64,000 bases of DNA from Ephydatia muelleri (GCA_013339895.1 JABACO010000010.1:7108430-7172429); one strand, 5' to 3'. Shown: positions 18,256 through 29,805, counted from the first letter of the stretch. Numbers and translations are program-made. The notes: generated by a model not told the origin, from the letters alone.

Positions 18256-20401
18256 ACAAAACAGAGATACAATTTCAATATGTGGTTAAGAAAGAACAAA
18301 TGCAATCTATACATGTATAATATACAACATACTTGTCTCTCAGAATGGTCCATAACTCTCCACCCAGACACACTTCCAACAACATATATAGGTACTTGTT
18401 GCATCGGAATGTTTTGTACAACCTGTAAGGACATGGATAGTTACTTCTCTTCGCAACACATCGCTGGAACATTACCTTGCCACAAATGGACTGCGTCCTT
18501 GCAACATGATTTTCTTTTCAGAGAAAATGTGTTCCTGCTGACGAGTATCCACTATGTGCTTCTTCTTCAAACACTTAAGAGCAAATGTTTTGGTAGGGTC
18601 ACTTTTCAGTTGAACCTGAGGGCCAAGTTAATCCACTGTAAGCACAACCACATGAATCTGTTCATACAAAATTGAAACACAATTCGTCTTTTACAGTTTT
18701 GAAATTTAAGGAAACATACAGCAAGTAAACAGTATTCAATTGTATTGACTACATACAACTTCCAAGGAACCATGCTTACTATAGTGTATACAAGTGACTA
18801 CAGCATAATTCCTAAGAAACCACATGAGCCTGAATTTCTAGCTAGACATTAAAACAATTTTTTCTCTTTTCTCTATAACCAGTTAATCCCCAAATGCACA
18901 TCACGCTACAAAGAGGAGGTCGCAAACTGTGAGACCTGCAAGGTTCTCCACCAGAATGGAGACTTTTGGGGCACTGAGATCTTGAAGCCACCAAACAGAA
19001 TAATTGAGTCTGGTTATACTCTTCCATCAATACCCATTCACGAGTGGTGGAGGACACCACTCTATCATTACACCCTTGACTAACCACAAGCTATGTTATG
19101 CTTCATTAGAACAAGATGAAACGTTTGCTAATGTTCTTGTACATCGTTTCTACCGAACAGCCTACAGTGTAATTGGGAGCTAACCCCCCCCCCCCCCCCC
19201 CCCCCCACCCCCCCCCCCCTGCCTCCCCCCCTTTCAAGCACAAACATCAACATACTACTGTGTCACTTAATTCACAAACCTCTCACCCCACAGGCATCAC
19301 TAACTTTGATGGCAAGGTATTATTCTGAGTACCTCTCACTCACCAATTCGACCCTACCAAACCCTCCCATTCCAAGAGTCTCAACTCTCGTCAAGTCGTC
19401 GAGGGTTACATGAGCATACTCTTTTATTTCAGGATCTTCAACTTCATCCTGATCAGTACTAAAAAATGTGGGTGACAAGGAATTAAGGAAAGTAAGGGCG
19501 CCTGGTCCAAAACTTACGGCTTTTCTACTGCCCCTGACTCCTCTGGTGGCCACTCATGAATTACTATTTCTCCTATGAGCTGATCAAAATGACTACAAGA
19601 AGAACACATGTAAGCAAATGCTAATGTACAATGCTACAACTTACTCTTTGTCTAAAGTGAGGCAAGCAACGTTGCTGGTTGCAATAACATTTGCAGTTCG
19701 TATTGAATCCCTGGGGGAGGGGGGAGTTGTTATTTGGCACTTGAGTTGCACAATAATAGGTTTCATACCCAAGAAGGGCTTTCTCCCCAAAGAAGTCTCC
19801 TTTAGAAAGCTCTCGAATAGTGATCTCTGGACTGTCAGGTGTCTGTCTGTAAGTTACTCGCACCTACAGATTTTAGTTTCATTGGTTGCAAAGAAGAACA
19901 AACCAGACCCAGCTTACGGTTCCCTCATTGATGATAAAGAAGGTATCCCCAGTAGCTCCTTGTCTGATTATGTATTCCCCAGCAGGGTAGTAGTCCTGGT
20001 GAATTCATAATGTACACAAAACAGTCACTACATACATACCACGAGACTTGGCAAATAATGAGAATGTTAATTGTTAAACCTAGCTCCAAATACTGTACTC
20101 TAGCATCAAACCTCTTGCAAAACATCTGCAATCTTGAGGAGATCTCTGTCTTGAAGGTTTTTGAACTCAGGAACACTTTAATAAATACAGTTTGTAGGTC
20201 AGCTTTTTCTTAGAGACACTAATGTATGTTACCTCTTCAAGAAGCTCAGCTGTTCTGATTGTCGGAGGATCCCAGTGTTCATCATAATCCCCTGGAAAGC
20301 ACTGCGGTCCAAAGTCCACACCTAAATGTAAATGGACGTGTTAGCACAAACTGGGTTCATCACTATCTCATTTGCTATTGTCAGATCTATGTGTGTGTGT
20401 G

Positions 20402-20440
<39 letters not shown>

Positions 20441-22131
20441 CCAATAGGCTCAAGAACAAAATGGAGGAGTGGTCTCAGATTTGATTATGGGGCTTCACTT
20501 TCTGCCATCATGTGCTAAACACAGTCAGCTCATTTTGTTTTACTCTTGCATTAAAATCTGTTGTTTCACTTTTTAGTCAATAATGTCAGCCAGTACATCA
20601 CTAAAACATGTAAAATGAATGTGGGACAATTGAATTCAGACTGATAAAATTAGCGATAATTGCATTAAAGCGTGATGTCACTGACATGGGTTTCAGACTA
20701 TGCATACAAAGCACAGGGATATAATTCCTGACATGTGCATTAATGTACACCCAGTACTGATGTTGTTAGGTAGAAAGGCAATCTGCACTACAATTGCATG
20801 CACACATGTCCATAAAAAAACTATTTAGAGTCATCCCAATCTCCATTTCTACATTAGAAATGACTTACAAGGAGCCAACAGAATCAGCACTACTTACCTT
20901 TGCTCCCGTAAGAGATTTAATGGTAGCGGTCCTAGTACAGTTGTACAAGATGGCTAGCTCCCCAAAGACTTTGCCTGGCTTCATCACCTGCCTAACTTGG
21001 CCACCTCTAGTCACCTGAACCTCGCCCTCTGCACAGAAAGTAATAGAAGTTGACTAGACAGTAATACATACAATAGAACTAATGAACGGAGATATATATA
21101 ACTACAAACACGGAACACATATGACGCACAGTACGAGGTGCAAATAGTAACATCTTGACCTAAATACTCTCTAACTTGACAAGCTCATTGCTACTACTTA
21201 TACTTCTGGACCAACATGGGAAATAAAATGTGCTGATCTTGAACCTAAACATACTAATTGATATGTATGTAAAGGACGGAAAAGACATGAAAACGTACCT
21301 GCCAGCACGTAAAGCTGTGTCCCAACTCCACCTTCTCTACAGATGTACTGGTCAGCTGCAAAATCCCTGATGTACATGCAGTCTACAATCTCATTGATCT
21401 GAACTTTCTCCAAATTTTTCAGAAAGTCGTTGCCATTGATAGCTTTGATGATTAGCTCTTTGGACCTGCATGCACAGTAGATGAGGACTGAATAAACAAA
21501 ACGTTTTGTTATGGTATCATACCTCAAATCCTTTGGGTGCTTTGTTAACTTGGCTACTTCTGGTTTACGTCCAGGGGCCAAAGGCTCAGCAGATATACCT
21601 GTGATACATGCACACATGGTGCACAGGATTGATCAACGCAAACAAAGAGAGCGTACCCATTCTGTGCTTGGAGGTAGCATCAGGCACAGGTTTAGGCTGC
21701 TTCACGTAGTGCTCAAGAATCTCCCGCAGCTCTTTGATTGTCTGGTTTTGATGTTGGATCTCCTTCTGCTTCAGCTCAAGCTCATTTGTAAGGGCCTTAA
21801 CTGTGTCATCTTTGTTTTTGGCTGTCTGCTCTACCACAGCGACCTGCTTCCGTAACCTAGCAATATAATACCACATCACCATTAATACATGCAAAGACCC
21901 CAAACACAGTCCCTGTGCCGCATATCATTCAAAGCAGTAATGATGCTAGATGCTGCATCGTTGTTTGCAGTGTGATTCAAAGTCGGCTTGCAGTCACGGA
22001 TGCCTTTACCTGTCACATTCAGACTTCAATTGCTGAATTTCAGTAGTCTTCTCAAGTAATAAGGCTCTAAGGCTATTTTCTGACATTTTTGACGTTTTTT
22101 CAGCTGAATTCTTTGATACACCACTTCCCAT
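8385..22131 (-). CDS. PRKG: cGMP-dependent protein kinase (PKG), 736 aa, 22 exons
   Basis: Serine/threonine AGC kinase activated by cGMP. Exons: 22010-22131, 21657-21856, 21523-21598, 21299-21465, 20898-21028, 20233-20321, 20112-20175, 19918-19995, 19769-19863, 19645-19710, 19518-19592, 19344-19458, 18476-18615, 18333-18422, 18035-18134, 17182-17223, 16951-17049, 16538-16602, 16284-16406, 15489-15551, 15356-15422, 8385-8528 (2211 nt, phases consistent). Order of parts: MGSGVSK start suited to N-myristoylation (as in PKG2), a leucine-zipper-like coiled coil (about 40-105), a pseudosubstrate MGISAEP (107-112), two cyclic-nucleotide-binding domains with [14 protein letters not shown] and FFGEKALLG, then the kinase with GMGGFGRVE, Lys440, YRDLK (Asp534), DFG (552-554) and T-loop [10 protein letters not shown] (Thr567). 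The AGC tail PTDTSNFD...SGWDEDF lies in the last exon, 6.8 kb away. About 15 residues ([15 protein letters not shown]) extend beyond the usual end. AATAAA overlaps the stop codon. Confidence 0.96.
8798..9378 (+). repeat. Left terminal inverted repeat (~581 bp)
   Basis: Runs from GGGTCATTCC to acagttta and matches the reverse complement of 11909-12490 with scattered differences only. The short plus-strand ORF at 9268-9498 begins in this repeat and is not considered a gene. Confidence 0.92.
9614..9621 (+). promoter_or_regulatory. TATA box of the transposase gene
   Basis: TATATAAA lies 35-42 bp before the transposase ATG at 9656, in the unique spacer between the left repeat and the ORF. Position and sequence suit an RNA polymerase II core promoter with a very short leader. 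Confidence 0.55.
9656..11911 (+). CDS. Transposase, intronless, 751 aa
   Basis: A single uninterrupted ORF that fills the space between the terminal repeats; its TAA stop lies at the inner edge of the right repeat. Seen in order: a basic N-terminus, a Cys motif (CTVC, about residues 47-50), an acidic serine/glutamate-rich stretch (about 85-130), a helix-turn-helix-like segment ([20 protein letters not shown]), Cys/His pairs ([19 protein letters not shown]), then a likely RNase-H-fold core: DFSENYSF (first Asp), [12 protein letters not shown] (second Asp) and a downstream [13 protein letters not shown]. The last motifs resemble transposases widespread in cnidarian, sponge and arthropod genomes. 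Catalytic residue assignment is inference; the superfamily is unproven (Sola-like suggested). Start chosen at the first ATG, 35 bp after the TATA box. Confidence 0.88.
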   Translation: MSHPSEKKCFDPSKRHKKAQRKDVRVVPYSIIQRHPSLGLTRQHYLCTVCRKELQAVADTNLEDLENTGVDLDGMQATSVDVTETGDVEESTQSSESESVESSVEISLDEEADSRDYSALDGEEMIEQLKRKFCSSVSRSEKLTILTVLPQRWSLRKTSAVFGVSRYLARRAKLLVAEKGVLSSPNAQHTNALSLQTGEAVNNFYLSDELSRVMPGRKDFVSVLGADGNRKHMQKRLLLCNLKEAYTEWKNRHPELKVGFSKFASLRPRECILAGASGTHSVCVCTIHQNVKLMMIGSKLESLSGGELKHYNSCLAKLHCNPPSLNCIFGSCETCPGTEPLCKLLQAMACENSIDTVEVRQWTQTDRANLETKVMLFDDFIDVFISMLKKLTVHDFTAKMQARYVQECKDNLVEGEYLIIADFSENYSFVVQDEIQSFHWNNRSATVHPFVCYFKEQGELHHLCFVIISESTQHDVIAVHLFQKKLIEFLKGEGKRLQKMIYFSDGCAAQYKNCKNFLNLCLHLVDFGVPAEWHFFATSHGKSAGDGAGGTLKRLATKASLQHAYQDHILTAHELYQFAVNHIKGMRFCFVALGEHEQEAKLLDGRLARSRTVPGTQKLHCFIPISPNTLEVKLFSSSTVSRRERVEVGSEPVLTPQATAIGGYVTVAYVGECWLGCVVGANTSEHVITVTFLHPCIPASSFVYPEQEDVLDVDLSDVLTSVNATTATGRTYSLTRKEMQEASAALRARFV
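11909..12490 (-). repeat. Right terminal inverted repeat (~582 bp)
   Basis: Reverse complement of 8798-9378. It begins at the transposase stop codon and ends GGAATGACCC, followed by the AAAT duplication. Confidence 0.92.
12771..12782. repeat. Poly-C tract
   Basis: An uninterrupted run of about 12 C in the PKG last intron. Confidence 0.9.
12876..12965. repeat. Paralogue of the transposon insertion site, without the element
   Basis: Reads ...gatctcttaaacctaaat continuing straight into gtttactgatttgtg... The first half matches the left flank of the transposon (about 8771-8797) and the second half matches its right flank (12491-12555). The local duplication therefore predates the insertion. Confidence 0.9.
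13229..13734 (+). CDS. Two candidate exons of an unknown gene, antisense in the PKG last intron
   Basis: Exon at 13229-13321 (31 codons, [20 protein letters not shown] and onward, then GTTTGT donor) and exon at 13678-13734 (19 codons, [19 protein letters not shown], between AAG acceptor and GTAGGG donor) join in phase 0. The composition is that of an alpha-helical, coiled-coil-like protein. I could not find a convincing third exon or stop downstream (a 20-nt exon at 14189-14208 is possible). I do not recognise the family. It could be a small nested gene or chance ORFs. Confidence 0.35.
13910..14032. repeat. Minisatellite, unit near gtgaaatagtctgctt
   Basis: Imperfect head-to-tail copies of (g)aaatagtgctgtgatgatg and tgtgaaatagtctgct. 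Non-coding, in the PKG last intron. Confidence 0.8.
15610..15660. repeat. Short tandem repeat, gggtagtacgatca x3
   Basis: Three near-identical 14-bp units in the intron between PKG exons 19 and 20. Confidence 0.8.
18181..18254. repeat. (AC)n microsatellite in PKG intron 14
   Basis: About 37 perfect AC units between the exons at 18035-18134 and 18333-18422. Apparent CVCVCV ORFs here are artefacts. Confidence 0.97.
19184..19230. repeat. Long poly-C tract in PKG intron
   Basis: C run broken by single A, T and G bases, between the exons at 18476-18615 and 19344-19458. The length may be unreliable in the assembly. Confidence 0.9.
20390..20440. repeat. (GT)n microsatellite in PKG intron 5
   Basis: GT run with one CA interruption between the exons at 20233-20321 and 20898-21028. 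Confidence 0.95.
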
Positions 22132-23024
22132 ACAACTACTGGAATTTATCCAGTAGGTAGTACAGCTGTAACGAACAAATAACAAGATAACGTCCATGTC
22201 CATGACAAAACAATTAATATCTTACTACTGTACACAAACAAAACAATAATAAATTTTTCAACCAGCAGCGCCGCGTATCATTAACACAGAGCGATTCACA
22301 CCTGTACACGTACGGCGCTTTAAACAAATACCTCGTAGCGTGTACGGTTCGTTTCCAAACCCAGTATTGAGCTACATATGAACGAACTATCGGGAAAAAA
22401 GCTCTTGAGATATAACCGCCCATGCTTCTAAGCCTTTTGATACACTACTTCCTACATGCAAGAGCACGCACATAGAGACGGTACTGCAGAATGTTACGGA
22501 TTGAGGACACGATACAGCTTGGATCCTAAGCTGTCTAACGCTGTCATGCAAGTTAAAAATAAACGATATAACACTGTGATTGCATTGCATGACCCTTACC
22601 TTCGCAGCTGCCGCAAGCAAAGATTTTGTCTTGCGATCACGTGAGTTAATATGCCAAGGACGCCCACTCAAAGTAATTTGTAAAATCGGGATTAAGAAGA
22701 GAGAATTTTTACCGCTATAGACATAATCGAATTTCATTAGGGGGGGATGTTGGTAATTCATGACTTTCGAATTCCAGGTCGTCCACTTGGGAGTTCATTC
22801 CCCATAAGGAAATATGATTTTTGGCGTAAAAAAAAATATTTTTTTCCTTGAAAAAAACACCCCTAACATTGATTAACACTTATAAAGATGCATACAATGA
22901 AATCATTTTCAATACTCAACCAATTGTCTAGACACTCCTGAAAATTTCCATACTCCAGCATTAGTTCGCCTGCCTAGGTAGAGACTCGCCAAACTCTGCA
23001 GCTGTCTTCATCCTTCTCTTTCCA
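22132..23024. other. PKG upstream region, no gene recognised
   Basis: Presumed PKG promoter and 5' UTR. There is a mildly GC-rich patch with several CpGs near 22260-22340. The minus open frame at 22387-22761 has no recognisable feature. An A/T-rich stretch at 22826-22860 precedes the decayed repeat ORF. Confidence 0.5.
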
Positions 23025-25430
23025 TTAGGCAGCTTGAGTCGGGATACGAAAAAGTGGGTCAACTTTAGGGAGTAAAGTAGTGCTCTCTTTGGCAAACTCT
23101 ACCTCCAACTTCAGTCTTTGTTGCTTCACTTTTTCACTGAGGGTGGGTTCTGCTAAGTACTTTACCACCTCAACAGCATCAGTGAAGGGACCAGTTAAAG
23201 ACTTAAGGCTGTTCAACATGTCCAGCCTTTTTCTCTCCTGTCTCTGAGCCATCTCCTGCTTCTCAGTGGACTCCCTTGCAAAGTTGGCCTTGGTCTGCTC
23301 ACTGCTCCACCTCTCTTTTAGCCAAAGCTGCTGCCCTATAACCCCTGAAGGAAGGATTCTGGCCATCCCTCAGTTGCTGACATCTCTGCAGAATGATGGA
23401 TCTGCTCACTGCAGGCAATGTGCCAGGCTTTTGCAATCTATAGTCCACCTTACAACACTGCCTCTCCATACCAGTGTTGTGCACTGGTGTGTCATCTATG
23501 TTGCTTGCCTGCTCCTCCACTGGATACTGCTGAGGGAATGTCTCCTCATCAATTCCATAGTCTCTCCTCTGTCTCACCAGTACCTGTTGCAGATGGGGCA
23601 GCATTAAGTTGGTCAGTTTGACCATATCCTCCATGTACTCATTTGCCATCTCTGAAACAGAGTTCAGCATCTCTGGCTTGTATTTATTTTTTACACCTTG
23701 GAACAACTCCTTGGAAACTCCACTGAATTCTGGTATTTTGAATCTGGTGTACTGTTCACTTATTGGTTTGCCCAGGCTGATGTGGAGATCCTTGTAGAAA
23801 TCCCTGAGCTTTTGGTATGAGTGGCTCCAGTCCCTTCTCTATGGTTCTAGCATAGAAAGGCTCCACTAGATGTACTCCCAAGCAGGCAAACACCACCATA
23901 ATGACTCTAAGGTAGGGGAGCTCCATTACTTCTCGAACTAAGCAGGCCAGGCGGTTGTTGATGTGGGGGTTCTGGTTCAGAAACTCCAAAAGGTGGTCAA
24001 AATTGTACACAAGAACTGCTGCCACTTAAGAAAGACAGCCAAATCGATTATCTTTGTAAGCAAAAGGACACTGGATACATTCCTCTGCTCCAAAAAGTAA
24101 ATACACTCTTTGTTTCTATTCCAGGGCTTATGCGAGTACTCAGGAGCTACCAGTTTTAGGCACATGTCTAGAGCTTGTCCTTCCAGACTGGAATCTTTTG
24201 TGTCAATCTCTAATTCTACCATGAAGCCCTTCAGGACTTGATCCATCTTCATCTCTGCTTCCAACATCCTAACCACCTTGTTCATCGCTGAACTGAAGCC
24301 CAGGGTAGTGTGAGTTCCACAAAAGAGTTGTCCAGCAGGTTTTTCCAGGTTATACATTTCAGCTAGAAGCTCAGCAAATCCTTTATTGTGCTCTGTACTG
24401 TCTGTGATGTGTGTGTCCACCAACTTGTACATTTCTTCCACTGTCATGCCTCTCACTGCTGCCACCAACTCCATCCTCATGTCCACTTGCATGGCAATAT
24501 CCTCAGTTGTCTCTCCATGGATGCTAAGGTTGGGCAGAGGGTAGGGACAATCCTGCACTACATGCAGACCCTGCACTATAAATTGAACCACCCCCTTTTT
24601 TGTTGTACTGTCTGAGGCATGGGTCACCATTCTCCCTTTCTCCTTTTCCATCATAAGCATGTCCACAACAAGAGATAGGCTCTGTGCCTCAATCTGCTGC
24701 AAAGCTATCCTGATGTTCCTTATGTTTGGCAAAGTGTCAATATCAAAGCTTTCCTCTGAGTCTTCAGGGTTCTTCCATTTCCTTCCTAACATCCCATTGC
24801 CCACCTCAATCACAGCAGTTGATACTTCCTTTAAGGATAGCCCTCCTCCAAACAAATTGGCAATAGTCTTGTATAAATTATCTTGAACTTTTCGCTCTGA
24901 ACTTCTGATGTGCCGATACTCACTTAGCAGAGGATCGATTTGTGTATCTACCTTCTCAATGTACAGTTTTCGCTTTTTTGCTTTGGAAGTAGTAGGTTTC
25001 CTGTAATGGCTGCAATAGGATCCTCATCAAGGTTTCTTTCTCATCACTACTGCTGCTAATTATAACTCCAGCCTCAATAAGTATCTGAGAGATGGCATCC
25101 AGGCTTTTGTAGCTAACTGCTGATCTCTCTCCCTCCTATAATCTTCCTCTCTCTCCCTCATCCTCTGGACCTTCATCATACTGTGATACCACACAGGGTC
25201 TACTCCCTTGGAACAAAACATCTTCCTTTCTGTCTTATGGCCCTCATAATAATTGTATTCCATTTCATTCATGCTCACTTCCCATTCCTTCTCTAGTTTC
25301 TTTGGGTCTTCTGCATACACATCAAACAGCTCATTTTGCTTTGTAAAGGTTCCTTGTACTCTTTCACAGCTTTTGATTCTTCTTTGCCTGACTCACCATA
25401 CCTCATCCTCCCAACACTGAACATTTTCCT
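23025..25430 (-). pseudogene. Decayed ORF of an invertebrate repeat family (frameshifted)
   Basis: Successive minus-strand frames continue one another without splice sites: 25293-25430 and 25060-25320 (LEKEWEVSMNEMEYNYYEGH), 23977-24855, 23756-24025 (NNRLACLVREVMELPYLRVI then GVHLVEPFYARTIEKG), 23299-23706 and 23025-23366 (ending VEFAKESTTLLP...DPLFRI). The junctions near 25310, 24020, 23790 and 23340 need frameshifts, and the N-terminal part also meets stops. Together they would make roughly 750-800 aa. Pieces resemble large uncharacterised proteins found in many copies in cnidarian, aphid and sponge genomes, suggesting a transposon-borne gene. The function is unknown to me. I infer a dead copy; sequencing error is the alternative. 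Confidence 0.7.
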
Positions 25431-25529
25431 TAGCTTCTCCACCCTCCTCTGAATGGTGGCAACTGATACACAGAAGTAAACAACTACCCAAGTGGACATG
25501 ACCCAATTCAGCAATGTTACAATTAGCAC

Positions 25530-25545
25530 CCCCCCCCCCCCCCCT
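25530..25545. repeat. Poly-C tract
   Basis: A run of about 15 C upstream of the decayed ORF. Confidence 0.85.
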
Positions 25546-25556
25546 ACAAATAACAT

Positions 25557-27446
25557 ATAGATTGAAATTACTGCAACTCAAATTTGTTTTTTTGTTTTTG
25601 TTTCAGTTTTTGTTTGTTTCTTGGTAACATGTTTGTCTACAATAATTGCAGTAACTTATAACTTCATTTTAATACTACTAGGATATCCTGATTGTTCAAT
25701 CATGCCAATAGACTGCAGTAGCTCAAATTGTGAGGTTTATAGATGTAACTATTATGTGTGATGTTCCGCAAACTACTTAGGTGTAATAAGCATTAAAAGC
25801 GTTGCATAGATAATCAAATAGAGGGTCCCAACAGCAAAAAGTCATTTACTTTCTCCTATGAGACTAAAAATCACCACAAACACCCACATCAAAATGATGG
25901 TTATCCAATCAGTTTGCCCCATAACCCTAGCAGTTTCACCTTACATGGTAGTAGCAATGGAAATGCTGGTGGTCTGCCTTTCAAAATATCTCACCCTTCA
26001 TTTGGAATGGGTAGGGCAATGGTGTTGAACAGTCTGAATAATAAGTGTGAATTAAACAGGTGCAGGCTATTGATGTGGCAGATGTGGGGAAGTTGGTGAG
26101 GGAGTGTGTGATGTGTCAGAAAAGAAAACCACCTCAACCTATAGTTCTATAGCTCCATTGGGTTCTTAGCAGGCAGGTTAAGTGAAAACATGAGAGAACC
26201 AGTTAACTGGAATTGTTGTCTGAAGGCGCTTTTCATGTGTCTTGTAATGGAGAGGAACTGGAAGAAGTGATATTTGCTGTGAATTGCAAAACCTCTGAGG
26301 GTACAGACAGACAGATGGTCTATCAACCCATAATGGCACCTTGAGCCTTTTAGAATGCCAAGTGTGTGCTATAAGTTTTGTAAAGTGCAAGAGAAGCATT
26401 CCCTGTGGCCTTAGCTTGCACCATCTTGCAGGACTGTCCACCACAATTATGTGTTCTTGCATTTACCCATAGTTCTTTCCCAACGTTGCCCTCACTAAGA
26501 TGACAAATGTATGAATGCACTCACACATACACACACACAGGTCACACATACAAGCACTCACCAATAGGTATGAAGCTATGGGAGGTGGCCTCAGGGTGTG
26601 TGGTTGGCCATGTGTCAGACACCATATAAGGCAAGTGGGCTTCACCTGCCCATGCACTTTGACCTCTCCTGTAGCTACCAGCCTACAGAACCTCTAGTGG
26701 AGCTAGCCATACTATACCCTGACCTGGCAATAGTACATTTGACAGGGAGTGGCAAGCGAGTAAGGATGGGTGGTAGCCGGATTATACAAGGAGTGATGAC
26801 TTAAAAATCCAAATTAGCAAGGCTAGACACCTCACTCTATCTCACCCCTTTCTCCTATGCCCAGCCCCCTCTATTGGTCTCTCCCTATAAGGCCTGTTGG
26901 AGGAGTATCACTGATTATCACTCTGTGATTAGTCTTCTACCTTCTCCAAAAGGAACTAGGTTTAATGGGTGGTTGAAGGTATGGAGGGTGCGAGGAGAGA
27001 ATATTGCTTTAGGGATGAGTTGGAAAGAACCCCGATGGGGCAATGGCCCTTCTCTAGTCTCATGTGGAGAGAAGTTGCGTAGTGCACTTCTAGTCCACAT
27101 TCCAGACCTGAACCGGGGTGTGCTAGGTGGCAAGAAAGGTGGAAACAAATTTCCAGCACAGAATGCGCGATGCAAAATACTTAGTATTGTGCTGTGTTTT
27201 AGCTGGTGACAATATCAGCGAAAAATCTACATGGAATGCAGTGGCAGTGAGTCATGATTACATTAAAAGTGCAAAGTGAATCCCTCCTGCACAAATGTTC
27301 ACAGGGAATACACTATTAATGTGGGGACTAAGAGTTCCTATGCAGGCTATGTGGATTGCCTGGTACTATGGTATAAACTGTATATTAAGATCCATTGTTA
27401 CATGAAAACATTCAAATGTGATTTGTGAATATGTTTTTGAATAAAT
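25557..27446. other. Intergenic, repeat-like, no gene recognised
   Basis: Open frames at 26874-27209 (plus) and 26918-27175 (minus) overlap each other and show no domain. The 26.5-27.2 kb part is less AT-rich than its surroundings and ends just before a retroelement fragment, so it may be decayed retroelement sequence. I could not show this. Confidence 0.4.
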
Positions 27447-27844
27447 GCAATTGCCACCAGGATATAGAACCACCATTGCAAGCCTTAACTGGAGAACTGC
27501 TGTCGCATGACACTTCAAATTCAGAAGATGGTGCTTGCCTTTATGTCAGTGCACAAGGTTTTTGGGGCGATCGTCACCATCGGGCATTTTTTGATGTACG
27601 TGTTTTCCACCCAAATGCTCCCTCCTATCGAAAAATGCAGTTACCATCAGCATATCACCTTCATGAACGCCAAAAGCAGAGATCTTATGACCAACGTGTA
27701 TGGGAAGTAGAACATGGCTCCTTCACTCCACTAGTATTTTCCACATCAGGAAGAATGGGGAAGTGTGCTTCCGTAACATACAAGAGAATTGCCTCCCTTC
27801 CGTCTACCAAGCACAGGGGCGAGCATTCAGATTCAGTACAATAG
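27447..27844 (+). pseudogene. C-terminal fragment of a retroelement polyprotein
   Basis: Frame reading LQALTGELLSH, then SAQGFWGDRHHRAFFDVRVF, HPNAPSY, and EVEHGSFTPLVFSTSGRMG. This is the conserved tail found after the reverse transcriptase in a group of metazoan elements; the D-x-R-V core with downstream Glu and Lys-rich segment looks PD-(D/E)XK-like, which is inference. No reverse transcriptase is present upstream in the same frame, and the end (after KRIASL) runs into an unrelated short duplicated sequence, so this is a 5'-truncated copy. Confidence 0.72.
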
Positions 27845-29805
27845 ATCGAGCATTCAGATTCAGTACAGTACATCTAGCTTTGCAGAAGCCAAGGTCCCGT
27901 CAGTGTTTGTTTAATGCATTCTTTGTGTGCACATCTTTGTACCTATTTTTGTTTATAAATATTGTACTTGTTTGTTTTTGCTGTGATTATTTATTAAATG
28001 AGGTCATTGGAGCTTATACAAGAAAACCACTGACCTTTCTTGGAAGCTGGGGAAACAGGAAGAAAGTCATGAATTTTCTGGATTGTGTGACTGATCACGA
28101 GCCTGCCTCTTTCGCCATCCCAATAACACAGGTGTATGTTTATGCTTGTTGCTCACATGAATTTATCTCATGATCAGTCACACAATTCAGAAATTCTGGT
28201 GTAGTTGCTAAGATCACAGTCACTAAATGGTGCAACTTAATGGGAAATATGGGTCCTCACAAACAAGTAATATTATATCCACCTTCTGATCAAGTTCAGC
28301 TATGAACTGAAGAAGATATGTTGAAGTGAAGGACTCTAATGCCATTTTGGTTTGACAGCAAGTATTGTAGCTAAATAATGTATATCCAAACAAATAGACA
28401 TAGTGTTAATTAGAACCAAACCACCACATGAAGCTTTGTTATCCTCAACAAATCTCAGCTTTTAAAAAGTGGAAAGCAAGTATCTGGCTGTTCTATTATG
28501 CTTTTCAAATTCTTCCTTCAAATTGACAGTTGAACTGCAATAATGAATTGTGACAAGCTTTCATGTGAAGCAATAAAGCAGCTGCTTGACCATTGTCCTA
28601 GACCAAACTAATTACCTCCATGAGAGTGTTCATTTTACTTCGAAAGAATATAAAATGAGCATAGGAAATACAGTGCCTGGATGGGATACCTTCTAATTAG
28701 ACCATTCGATTTGTGTATTGCTCCTGTCCTGTAATGAACACTTCACTTTGGCATAGAGCACCAGCAATGTAAAAGGAGAAGTTGCAAGGCATCTAAACCG
28801 GATTGCTGCTCAGGGAGTGAAAAATATCTGTGAAGGTACGATATTATAATGCACAGCAAGATTTTTATTTGACTTTGAATTTGGAACATTGAGAAAATTA
28901 CTTCATCTCTTTACACAAGAGTCAAGAATAGGAGCTTTGCTCAACAGTGGTATAAGGATAGCTAATGTCACGTGAAAAAAATACAATATGTATTTATTCG
29001 AGTATTGATGGTAGCATACACATTGGTTCCATACTGGAATCGACACTGAAATATAAGCGGATCAAGATCCTGCTTCTTTAGTTGCATTGCAACAAGATTA
29101 CATTCCAGATGATCTTAAAAAGTTAGTATTAACAAGTTTTCAGTAACCTCTTCACTATGCTGTATACCAGTGTCACAACTTACAAATATTTGCATGCATA
29201 CCAATTAAGCACTAATCAGTGGACTACATCGTCACAATTCATAACTTGATTGAACATCATTAAACTGACAGTGTGAATGTGTGCTACATTGTTGATTATT
29301 TTTTGCCCGCAAATTTATTGTTAAGACACATGCATCAAGCTGTCACACATACATGTACATGCCCCCCATTCCAGCACCTTATCTGTTCACTGACCCCATC
29401 CCATCACCATCCAGTCCCTGCAATGAGGTGTGGTCATCTCCATGCAGCATGCGGCCATGCTTGTTGTACTGCACACAGGGGAGTACTCCTGTTCCTGTGC
29501 CTCCTCCTCTTCCTCTACCTTAATGGTGAGGATAGAGACTAGCTGGAGTGAGTGGAAGGCCTCGCTGCAGCGATTCCATGTATATAATAATACAGATTAT
29601 GCAAGAATCAACGGAGCGATTGTGCGTTTGGTTTGAATACTAAATGCGGTAAAGGTAAGAATGCGGTAAAATGAACCTACTGCGGGGCATCAGGGCATGT
29701 TGAGATAGCCGGAGATTTGCATGGTGAGGTCAGCCATGCCCAGGGGACCGAACGTGAGTTGTTACCCAAATGGGTCTGGAAACGAGGTGTTGTTTAGCAT
29801 CGTCA
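27845..29805. other. Intergenic before the ARMH1-type gene
   Basis: A tandem pair of about 22 bp (gagcattcagattcagtaca) sits at 27822-27869. No gene was recognised in the rest; the open frame at 29273-29542 is low-complexity Cys/His/Leu-rich and not convincing. The ARMH1 promoter should lie just before 29806. Confidence 0.5.

Noticed and set aside
26874-27209. 111-aa plus-strand ORF with an overlapping minus-strand ORF
   Set aside because: No recognisable domain, no splice context, and both strands are open over the same stretch, as expected by chance in less AT-rich DNA.
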